Origin: Candidatus Omnitrophota bacterium
Lineage (GTDB): Bacteria; Omnitrophota; Gorgyraeia; Zapsychrales; Zapsychraceae
NCBI GenBank assembly: GCA_016217585.1
Contig: JACRHQ010000168.1
Span: 1 to 9,202 of the forward strand
Length of the DNA: 9,202 bases
Direction: 5' to 3'
The translations under genes were made by a program, and so were the position numbers. Under the pieces are notes generated by a model. It was given only the letters and a program-made list of their open reading frames with translations. It was not told the origin of the DNA and did not search any database. This document shows positions 1-8,045 of this stretch, piece by piece (position 1 is the first letter of the stretch; the number at the start of each line of letters is the position of its first letter).

Positions 1-66
1 CGCGAGCCCCAGGAGTTTGACGGTCCATTCCCATATATTCAACCGCTGCCGGAACCCGGAGGTCAT
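1..66 (-). CDS. Start of an unidentified gene, cut by the window edge
   Basis: An open frame starts with ATG at 66-64 and runs off the window after 22 codons without a stop. It begins MTSGFRQRLNIWEW and continues TVKLLGLA. The start is supported by a good Shine-Dalgarno GGAGG (plus-strand 71-75) four bases upstream. It also shares an ATGA overlap with the stop of the glycosyltransferase gene before it, the same coupling used elsewhere in this cluster. The basic stretch followed by hydrophobic residues would fit the N-terminus of a membrane protein, but 22 residues are too few to assign a family. Its position after a GT4 enzyme suggests a role in the same carbohydrate or glycolipid process. 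This is inference only. Confidence 0.6.
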   Translation of the reverse strand, partial: MTSGFRQRLNIWEWTVKLLGLA

Positions 67-1355
67 TGTCCCTCCGTTTTTTTTGAAGGATTTTTTTCGA
101 GCAGGGCCGCCTCGCTGGCTTCGATCAGGTTCTTGAGGATGTCCCATTCCGCTTTAAGGCGGTCTTTGAGCATATACCACGAGCTGTCGTTGCGCTGCAA
201 GGACGCGCCTCCTTTACTCATCAGATTTTCATAAATTTCGATCATGCGCCGCGCGCAGGAACTCATTGAATAATTCTTTGCCGTTTCCTTCGCTCGTTCC
301 TTGAGAGCGCGCGCTGTTTCAGGCGGGCAGCCCAATACCCATGTCAGGGCATCAACAATTTTTTGCTGCTCCGGGCTGTCGACCAGCCGGCCGTTTAAAC
401 GGTCTTTGACGACTTCCCTGGTCCCCGGGGCATCCAGCGCCACGACAGGGACTCCCGCGGCCAGGGCCTCCAGGAGCACGACGCCTTGCGTCTCGCTGAG
501 CGACGTGAAGGCAAAAACGTCCATGGCAAAATACGCGTCCACCAGGTCCTGGTCATATAAGAACCCTGTTAAATGAAGCCTTTCGCCGAGCCCGGCCTTT
601 GCGAACGCCGCCTTGATCGTTTCCTGCGACGGCCCTTGCCCGACGACCAACACGTGGGCGCAGGGTTCCTTTTTTAACGATTCGATAAGGCATCCGGTTA
701 AAAAGTCCAGATTTTTTTCCGGGGCCAGCCGTCCGACATGCCCGATGACCAAAGCCCCGGCGGGGATGCGGTTGCGCTCGCGGAAACCCGCGCCGCTTCC
801 GTCCGCAAACCGTTGCAGGTCAACGCCCGTCGGGACAACCTCAACGGGGCTGGTTACCCCACGGCGAAGAAGGATGTCGCGCACGCTCGGGCTGGGGACG
901 ATCACCTGGTCCGCCAGGTTCGCGTATCCCGCGGCGACCTCGATGACAAACCTTTTCGCGCTTTCGTTATGGATCGGCAGATAATGCACGTATTTTTCCA
1001 CCATGATATGATACGTGAAAATCAGCGGCCGGTGATATTGCCGGCTCAAGCGCAGTGCGAAGTCCCCCATAAAAAAAGGGTGGTGGCTGTGCACGATGTC
1101 CGGCGAAAATGTTTTCATGATTTTCGGCAAGAGCCCCGGGACGGGCAGGTTGACCGAAAAATCCGTTTTATAAAATTTCTTCAGGGCCGGGACGCGGATG
1201 ACGTTTTGTTCGTCTTCGGCCTTCCCCTCATAATCGGGGGCGACAATGAGGGCTTCATGCCCCAGGCGCCTGAACTCATCGCAGAAGGAACGGATGGATT
1301 GTTCCAGCCCTCCCACCAGAGGGAAATAGGTGTTGGTCATCATCAGAATTCTCAC
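63..1355 (-). CDS. GT4-family glycosyltransferase (glycolipid synthase-like)
   Basis: A 430-residue GT-B glycosyltransferase of family GT4, expected to transfer a sugar from a nucleotide-sugar donor with retention of configuration. The N-terminal acceptor domain has the glycine-rich loop GGLEQS (15-20) and HSHHPFF (89-95). The donor domain has GHVGRLAPEKN (205-215, with R209 and K214) and the EX7E motif E288/E296 within SETQGVVLLEALAAGVPVV. The SETQG form and overall layout resemble bacterial diacylglycerol glucosyltransferases, but the acceptor cannot be read from sequence. After the catalytic fold ends near 378, about 50 residues form a charged probable helix rich in K, E and W that may associate with membrane. 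The start is GTG, preceded by GAGGGG five bases upstream and overlapping the previous stop by 4 bases. An A8 and an A7 run lie near the 3' end. Family confidence is high and substrate confidence is low. Confidence 0.93.
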   Translation of the reverse strand: MRILMMTNTYFPLVGGLEQSIRSFCDEFRRLGHEALIVAPDYEGKAEDEQNVIRVPALKKFYKTDFSVNLPVPGLLPKIMKTFSPDIVHSHHPFFMGDFALRLSRQYHRPLIFTYHIMVEKYVHYLPIHNESAKRFVIEVAAGYANLADQVIVPSPSVRDILLRRGVTSPVEVVPTGVDLQRFADGSGAGFRERNRIPAGALVIGHVGRLAPEKNLDFLTGCLIESLKKEPCAHVLVVGQGPSQETIKAAFAKAGLGERLHLTGFLYDQDLVDAYFAMDVFAFTSLSETQGVVLLEALAAGVPVVALDAPGTREVVKDRLNGRLVDSPEQQKIVDALTWVLGCPPETARALKERAKETAKNYSMSSCARRMIEIYENLMSKGGASLQRNDSSWYMLKDRLKAEWDILKNLIEASEAALLEKNPSKKTEGQ

Positions 1356-3640
1356 GGTTTCCCCTCACGTTCCAGAACGACAGAACCGGCCCGGGGCGGG
1401 GCCTTGACCTTGGGCAAGCCCGGGACACAGACTTCAATTTCCGGTTCCTTGTCAAACCATTTCCCTGTCCATCCGACGACGACATTCCCGCGGCCCGGCT
1501 GGATACTTATATTGACCGTTCCAAAGAGGGTCGCCGCGGGGCCGAAAGACAGCTCCGTATTTTCATCCAGCCACGGCAGCGGAATCCCGGAACATAAAAT
1601 CAAACGGTTATCTTCTTCCCGGAGGAAACAATTTCTCACCATTAAAACCCATTCCGCGGCCGCCCAGACGTGCTGGCCGTCCCCCATGCATCCGCCTTTG
1701 GTCCGGGGATGGATCGCCTCGGGCCATTGGCCGGTCGGCGAGGCCAGGGCGGCGATGGCGTTCATCAGGTCGAAATAACGTTTGTCCCCGGCGCGCAGCA
1801 AGACCTGGGCGATGTGCAACGTCAGGTAAGGGTTGACGCCGGAATGGGTCATGTCATGAAAAAATCCGTTCTCGAAAAAACAGTTTTCCAGAAAGTATTT
1901 CACCGTCTCCAGCAGACGCCCGTCATCGGCACCGAAGATTTGCAGCGGATACCCCGCCGCCAGTGAGCCGATGGCGCCGGAATCCATCCGGCGGTAGGGC
2001 GCCGCCGGCATCGCTTTGGTCCCCAGACGCTTGCGGGCTTGCGATAAACTGTCGTCCACGCGCTCCAGATATTCCCGCGCGTCCTGGTCGAACTGTTCGC
2101 CGCGGTCGTTATTTCCATACGTTTTTTCAAGATACGCGGCCGCCTGCAGGCCCGCGATCCCCCAGAAGTTATCCCAGTAATAATAATCGTTCGGCCCAAG
2201 ATGCTCGGCGCTGAACCCCGCCGGAAGAAGTCCCGCGTGAGCGCAAAATGGTCGCGCGGGGAGCCGTTTGCGGGTGATCCACGCCCCCCCTTTACCGATC
2301 GTCTTCAGCCAGGCGGGGCTTGGGGGAATTTTCGTCATTTCACAAAACCGGCGGATGATCCAGAGGGCTTCGCCGTTGGAATCCCATTCCCCGTCTTGCG
2401 AAAGAAAGTATCCCGAAGGCTGCTGGCGCGCCGGGAAACAGTCAATGGCCCTTTGGACCCTTTGCGTAAATCCCGCGCAGAGCATCGCGTACAGGATAAA
2501 GGCGGCGTCCCGGAACCAGAAACGCCGGTAGGTGTAAGGCCCCGGATAAACGTCTTTGGGGGAATGCAGTACCAGTGTCCGCAAGGCCGCGTCATAAAGG
2601 AATTGAAAATGCCCGTCGGGGATTCGTAATTGACAGCGGCCTTCCATAAGGGCGTCCCAACGCGCTGCTGGCAGCGCCGCAAAAGCCGAAATTTTTTTTT
2701 GTTCTTTTTTCCCGTCCAGGGGGACTTGGAGCGTCACCTGTAACGGATTGTCCGGATGAAGTTTAAACAGGGCGGCCGCCGTCGCCATCCCCACTTCACA
2801 GTAAATCCTGGTTTTATCTTCCACCGACGGCAAGCGGCTGTAAACGTCCCCGTGGCGGTAATAGGAGAATTCATACTGGTCCGCCGGTTTTTCGAAATAA
2901 ACAAAATTTTCCTGGTCGACCTTCCAGCCCCGGCGTCCTTCCAGAAGTTCGATCTCATGGATAAAGCTGACGCCTTCAGGGTTATACGGCCGCAGGGAAA
3001 TGACCAGCCATGCCTGCCTGTCCGGCAGGCAGGCAGGATGGCCGCTGGAAGCGGTAAACCGGATCTGGCACGCCGGGGATTCTTTAGTCCCGACCGCCTC
3101 CACGATTGATGCAAGCGATAACGGCTCCGCTTGTGAAGCGGTGACCACGGCGAGATTGCCCTTGGTCACGAGTCGTTGAGATACGGCCGGTAAGCGGGAA
3201 GGGATAAGCGAAACTCCCGACGGGTCCAGGACCCACGCGTCAATGGACCAGCCGTCATACAGAGGCGTCACCAGCCCGCTGGGGTCAACGATGGGAAATT
3301 CCTCGAGGTCAGGGATCCCCACCGCGGTCCAGTTGCGGTGGGTCAGGTTAATTTGCGTGAGCGAAAACGCGCGCGGGACGAAGGCCTTGTCCGAGGGATC
3401 GAACTGGCGTTCAACCCAGAACGGCCAGACCCAGTCCAGGTTATGCTGGATCGCCTGGCTGTTCATCAGGCCCCGGGCGTGAAGGACCATGCCTTCGCGC
3501 AGGAGTTCTTTGGGGGCTAAAACATCCGACGGTTGGGAAAAATTCTGGAATTGTGCCAGCATGGAAATCGGGTCGATGAACCCTTGCCGGCGGGCGACAC
3601 TGCGGACGATGAACCTCCAGGGGAACCATTTAAGCCACAT
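1352..3640 (-). CDS. Six-hairpin glycosidase-like protein (glycogen-debranching/GH15-like fold)
   Basis: A 762-residue protein, probably cytosolic since no signal peptide is visible. The first ~340 residues look beta-rich and aromatic-rich (WVWPFWVERQF, NLTHRNW, YDGWSIDAW). The C-terminal half has motifs typical of (alpha/alpha)6 glycosidases: RRFWFRDAAF near 370-380, WDSNGEALW at 419-427, NDYYYWDNFWGI near 484-495, and GQWPEA with E641 followed by GDGQHVWAAAEW ending near 664. D378 or E641 could be catalytic, but this is a guess from fold resemblance. It may cleave alpha-glucosides; the exact GH family and substrate are unknown. ATG at 3640 was chosen because GAGGT lies eight bases upstream and the start sits one base after the yraN stop. 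The frame is open to 3739, but that would overlap yraN and add low-complexity S/R-rich residues. A palindromic repeat is inserted in frame near residues 202-211. An A9 run lies at 2692-2700. The gene overlaps the following glycosyltransferase by 4 bases. Confidence 0.8.
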   Translation of the reverse strand: MWLKWFPWRFIVRSVARRQGFIDPISMLAQFQNFSQPSDVLAPKELLREGMVLHARGLMNSQAIQHNLDWVWPFWVERQFDPSDKAFVPRAFSLTQINLTHRNWTAVGIPDLEEFPIVDPSGLVTPLYDGWSIDAWVLDPSGVSLIPSRLPAVSQRLVTKGNLAVVTASQAEPLSLASIVEAVGTKESPACQIRFTASSGHPACLPDRQAWLVISLRPYNPEGVSFIHEIELLEGRRGWKVDQENFVYFEKPADQYEFSYYRHGDVYSRLPSVEDKTRIYCEVGMATAAALFKLHPDNPLQVTLQVPLDGKKEQKKISAFAALPAARWDALMEGRCQLRIPDGHFQFLYDAALRTLVLHSPKDVYPGPYTYRRFWFRDAAFILYAMLCAGFTQRVQRAIDCFPARQQPSGYFLSQDGEWDSNGEALWIIRRFCEMTKIPPSPAWLKTIGKGGAWITRKRLPARPFCAHAGLLPAGFSAEHLGPNDYYYWDNFWGIAGLQAAAYLEKTYGNNDRGEQFDQDAREYLERVDDSLSQARKRLGTKAMPAAPYRRMDSGAIGSLAAGYPLQIFGADDGRLLETVKYFLENCFFENGFFHDMTHSGVNPYLTLHIAQVLLRAGDKRYFDLMNAIAALASPTGQWPEAIHPRTKGGCMGDGQHVWAAAEWVLMVRNCFLREEDNRLILCSGIPLPWLDENTELSFGPAATLFGTVNISIQPGRGNVVVGWTGKWFDKEPEIEVCVPGLPKVKAPPRAGSVVLEREGKP
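3011..3035. repeat. Short palindromic repeat inserted in frame in a coding sequence
   Basis: Two 10-base arms, TGCCTGCCTG (3011-3020) and CAGGCAGGCA (3026-3035), are perfect reverse complements around the 5-base loop TCCGG. On the coding strand the region reads as the peptide PACLPDRQA, which is unlike the surrounding beta-domain sequence. It sits between SSGH and WLVISLRPYN. Repeats built from CTGCC/GGCAG units and encoding CLPxRQA-like peptides are, as I recall, scattered in genomes of several uncultivated phyla. I cannot confirm copy number from one window. Confidence 0.75.
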
Positions 3641-3641
3641 A

Positions 3642-4010
3642 TTATTCGACCTCAAACGCGTTCTGGATGAGCTCGAGCGAATAGCCGCCGTGATCGTCCG
3701 GGATGACGGCCACGACGTCAAAACGTGCGTCCACGTCATCGTCGTTTTGCCCGGCCAGGAACCCCTGCGCCGCGCGGGTCAGCTTCCGCCGCTTGAGCGG
3801 CGAAATGGATTCGAACGGATGCCCGTGCCAGGTCTCGGCGCGGCTGCGCACCTCCACAAAACAAAGCGTCGGCCCGTCCCGGGCGATGATATCGATCTCG
3901 CCGAAAGGGTTGCGGTAATTGCGCGTGAGGATACGGTAGCCCTTCGCCTGAAGATATACAACGGCCGCGTCCTCGGCCTGTTTTCCCCGCTGGGTTGTGT
4001 TTTCGGTCAT
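3642..4010 (-). CDS. yraN: YraN family protein (UPF0102), putative endonuclease-like fold
   Basis: A 122-residue protein of the UPF0102/YraN family, which has a restriction-endonuclease-like fold and no well-established function. The diagnostic residues are present: GKQAEDAA (9-16, the conserved G...E), NPFGEIDIIARD (34-45) and FVEVRSR (51-57). D40, E53 and the following basic residue would form the PD-(D/E)XK-like centre. Length is normal for the family. The ATG overlaps the rnhB stop (ATGA), and no strong Shine-Dalgarno precedes it, so translation is probably by reinitiation from rnhB. rnhB-yraN adjacency is widespread in bacteria and supports both calls. The stop is TAA at 3644-3642, and the next gene starts one base later. 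Confidence 0.94.
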   Translation of the reverse strand: MTENTTQRGKQAEDAAVVYLQAKGYRILTRNYRNPFGEIDIIARDGPTLCFVEVRSRAETWHGHPFESISPLKRRKLTRAAQGFLAGQNDDDVDARFDVVAVIPDDHGGYSLELIQNAFEVE

Positions 4011-4633
4011 AGCCCGTAATGGAAACTGCGCCGGTGGATCAGCGAAAGCCCGAAACGTTTGATCGCCATTTTATGTTCCATGGTCGGGTATCCTTTATGC
4101 CGGTCAAAGCCGTATTGCGGGAAAACGCGGTGGTACACCGACAGTATCCGGTCGCGCACGACCTTGGCCACAATCGACGCGCAGGCGATCGACAGCACCC
4201 GGTCGTCTCCCTGGACAATGGTTTCGTAATGGTAAGGCTGGTCAGATTTGAAACGGTCGCCGTCGACCAAAAGGCAGACGCTGCGCGTGAAACCGTCGTC
4301 GTTTGTGCATGAGGCCGGCAGCCGCGCGACGAGGTCCCGCACGGCGTTGTGCATGGCGAAAAACGTGGCGTTGAGGATGTTGACCTCATCGATCACGGTT
4401 TCGTTCATGATACCGATGCCGACCCAGGCCCGGGGATAGATTTCATGAAAAGCGGCTTCCCGCTGGGAAGCGCTCAATTTTTTGGAATCGCGGATGGCGA
4501 CAGGGAATTTGTTTTCTTTGAGGGAAACGGCGGCGGCCACGACGGGCCCCGCCAATGGCCCGCGGCCGGCCTCGTCCACTCCGATGATGAGGCGGTAACC
4601 TGCCTTGCGGGTCTTATCCTCGATGGCGAGCAT
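4007..4633 (-). CDS. rnhB: Ribonuclease HII
   Basis: A 208-residue RNase HII, which cuts the RNA strand of RNA-DNA hybrids and initiates removal of single ribonucleotides from DNA. All four expected metal ligands are visible: D20 and E21 in IIGVDEAGRGPLAGPVV, D124 in LLVDGDRF, and D143 in VQGDDRV. DSKKLS (49-54), SIACASIVAKVVRDR (148-162) and YGFDRHKGYPT (174-184) are also family hallmarks. The protein ends HRRSFHYGL, the usual family terminus. The ATG at 4633-4631 is preceded by GGAG eight bases upstream. It follows rplS after 80 bases containing a large hairpin, so it may be partly insulated from the upstream genes. It is coupled to yraN by a 4-base overlap. Confidence 0.97.
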   Translation of the reverse strand: MLAIEDKTRKAGYRLIIGVDEAGRGPLAGPVVAAAVSLKENKFPVAIRDSKKLSASQREAAFHEIYPRAWVGIGIMNETVIDEVNILNATFFAMHNAVRDLVARLPASCTNDDGFTRSVCLLVDGDRFKSDQPYHYETIVQGDDRVLSIACASIVAKVVRDRILSVYHRVFPQYGFDRHKGYPTMEHKMAIKRFGLSLIHRRSFHYGL

Positions 4634-4679
4634 ACAGAGTGCTCCACGACCAGGGGAAAATTGGCTAAAGAAAAATATT

Positions 4680-4736
4680 AAACTGTTGCGGTTCCTGCAA
4701 CAGTCTGATATTTTCAGACTGTTGCAGGAACAGTTT
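4680..4736 (-). terminator. Large hairpin at the rplS 3' end, possible intrinsic terminator
   Basis: Bases 4691-4708 and 4714-4731 are perfect 18-base reverse complements around a 5-base loop. After a 6-base bulge (4685-4690 region), AAACT/AGTTT arms add about five more pairs (4680-4684 with 4732-4736). In the direction of transcription the structure is followed by T-rich sequence (about 4679-4667), as in an intrinsic terminator. It includes the last codons and the stop of rplS. An alternative 7-bp hairpin, CTGTTGC (4683-4689) with GCAACAG (4697-4703), is mutually exclusive with the main stem. It could also be a dispersed palindromic element. Terminator function is inference. Confidence 0.6.
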
Positions 4737-5118
4737 GGCGCTGGGCCTGAGTTTGTACCCCCAGCTCTTTTTTCAGGCGCGCGGCCTTGCCGGTGCGCCC
4801 GCGCAAATAATAAAGCTTTGAGCGCTGCGCGACTCCTTTGCTGACCACGTGCAGGCTCTCGATGACCGGCGAATGGATCGGGAACACTCTCTCCACGCCT
4901 TCTCCGAAGGAAACCTTGCGCACCGTAAAACTGCCCTTTAAGCCGCGGCCGGTCTTGCTGATGACGGTCCCTTCAAACGGGTGCAGACGGACCTTGTCCG
5001 CCTCGCGCACCTTGACCTTCATCTTGACGGTATCTCCGACGTTAAAGTCGGGGAGTTCTTTGCGAAGAAACTTTTCTTCGACGTGTTTGATGTCTTTTAG
5101 AGCGTTGGTTGCGACCAT
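4714..5118 (-). CDS. rplS: Large ribosomal subunit protein bL19
   Basis: A 134-residue ribosomal protein L19, located at the 30S-50S interface. Recognisable family segments are FNVGDTVKMKVKVRE (25-39), HPFEGTVISKTGRGL (46-60), FTVRKVSFGEGVERVFPIHSP (64-84) and KLYYLRGRTGKAARLKKE (101-118). Family members usually end soon after the KLYYLR...GK segment. Here about 15 further residues follow, and the last six (ending TVPATV) are encoded inside one arm of a perfect hairpin, so the tail may have been gained with that element. The ATG is seven bases after the trmD stop, with GAGGT overlapping that stop region and placed four bases before the start. trmD-rplS adjacency is classic and supports the call. 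Confidence 0.97.
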   Translation of the reverse strand: MVATNALKDIKHVEEKFLRKELPDFNVGDTVKMKVKVREADKVRLHPFEGTVISKTGRGLKGSFTVRKVSFGEGVERVFPIHSPVIESLHVVSKGVAQRSKLYYLRGRTGKAARLKKELGVQTQAQRQTVPATV

Positions 5119-5125
5119 GGAGACC

Positions 5126-6995
<1,870 letters not shown>

Positions 6996-7026
6996 CTTAC
7001 AAAATGATCATTCCATCCCCGTAGCT

Positions 7027-8040
7027 CTAAAATCTGTACTTCTCCCGGATGGCCTGCGCATAGGCCTTCTTCATCAATTTTGTTCCGCCGAAGGCGTGGA
7101 CGAGCCTCAGGAGCGTGCTGCGGGGCAGATGAAAATTGGTGATCAAGGCGTCGGCCATCCGGAATTGATAGCCGGGATAAATGAAGATATCGGTCGCGCC
7201 TTTGAGCGGCCCCTTCCCGTTCTTCGAAGAGATGGTCTCCAGCACGCGGCACGCGGTCGTTCCCACGGCAACGACCTTGCGTCCCTCCGATTTCGCCCGT
7301 CCGATGGCCGTGAAGCTTTTGCGCGTCAGTTCATAATCTTCCGTGTGCATCCGGTGCCGGGTAATATCTTCGGCCTCCACCATACGAAACGTCGCGTAGT
7401 TGACATGCAGGGTGACCGCTTCAACAAGGTGCCCCGCGCCGCGCAGTTCATTTAACAGCGCCGGCGTAAAATGCAAGCCGGCCGTCGGCGAGGCCACCGA
7501 TCCGCTGCGGCGCGCGTAAACGGTCTGGTAATAGTCCCGGTCGAGCGGTTCATCGGGACGCTTGATGTACGGCGGCAGCGGCATGTGCCCGTGTTTTTTC
7601 AATTGCGCCGCCACGTCCTTGCGGTTGAAACGCACGATCCGTTTTTCTTTATCGACCACCTCGGCGGTCAGGCTTCCTCTGTTAAACTGTATTTTTTCAT
7701 TTAATTTGAGCCGGTTGAGCGGCCGGATCAATGCTTCATAGGAACATCCGTCCCCGCCGGGAATTTTTTTCAGGAGAAAGACCTCGACCTTGCCCGGCGT
7801 TTTCTCCCGGCGGCCCAGGAGCCGCGCGGGGATGACCTTGCTGTCGTTAAGGACAAGGCAGGATTGGGCCGGCAGATACTTGCCGACGTTCGCGAAGATA
7901 TCGTGCGAAATTTTCCTCCGTCCGCGGTCGACGACCATCAGTTTCGCCTGGTCGCGTTGACGCAACGGATATTGGGCGATCAATTCCTGCGGCAGATTAA
8001 AGTCAAATTCAGAAAGCTGCAATGTGTCCTTGGAATTCAT
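7027..8040 (-). CDS. queA: S-adenosylmethionine:tRNA ribosyltransferase-isomerase
   Basis: A protein of 337 residues (331 from the alternative start) that transfers and isomerises the ribosyl part of S-adenosylmethionine onto preQ1-modified tRNA to give epoxyqueuosine. Family motifs are FDFNLPQELIAQYP (12-25), LNDSKVIPARLLG (64-76), GHMPLPPYIKR (151-161), SVASPTAGLHFT (181-192), VGTTACRVLE (259-268) and ALITNFHLPRSTLL (298-311). The ATG at 8040 has no clear Shine-Dalgarno. A TTG six codons downstream (8022-8020) is preceded by AAGGA four bases away and gives MQLSEFDFNLP, closer to the usual family start. The true start is therefore open. The gene begins 5 bases after the stop of the SpoIID-like gene and precedes tgt, its pathway partner. 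Confidence 0.97.
   Translation of the reverse strand: MNSKDTLQLSEFDFNLPQELIAQYPLRQRDQAKLMVVDRGRRKISHDIFANVGKYLPAQSCLVLNDSKVIPARLLGRREKTPGKVEVFLLKKIPGGDGCSYEALIRPLNRLKLNEKIQFNRGSLTAEVVDKEKRIVRFNRKDVAAQLKKHGHMPLPPYIKRPDEPLDRDYYQTVYARRSGSVASPTAGLHFTPALLNELRGAGHLVEAVTLHVNYATFRMVEAEDITRHRMHTEDYELTRKSFTAIGRAKSEGRKVVAVGTTACRVLETISSKNGKGPLKGATDIFIYPGYQFRMADALITNFHLPRSTLLRLVHAFGGTKLMKKAYAQAIREKYRF
8027..8031 (-). promoter_or_regulatory. Candidate ribosome binding site for an internal TTG start of queA
   Basis: AAGGA on the minus strand lies four bases before an in-frame TTG at 8022-8020. It would shorten QueA by six residues to the family-typical start. The upstream ATG at 8040 has only CCTGACCGCC before it, with no Shine-Dalgarno match. 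Confidence 0.5.
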
Positions 8041-8045
8041 GGCGG

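Noticed and set aside
738..1778. A 346-codon plus-strand open frame across the glycosyltransferase and glycosidase-like genes
   Set aside because: It spans the junction of two well-supported minus-strand genes and shows no family motif or ribosome binding context.
3641..3739. Upstream extension of the glycosidase-like gene by 33 codons
   Set aside because: It would overlap yraN by about 96 bases and adds S/T/R-rich residues that read as an out-of-frame shadow of yraN. The ATG at 3640 has a good ribosome binding site.
4634..4679. A separate promoter for rnhB
   Set aside because: The region is AT-rich but I find no convincing -35/-10 pair at proper spacing. The T-rich part is better explained as the tail of the hairpin.
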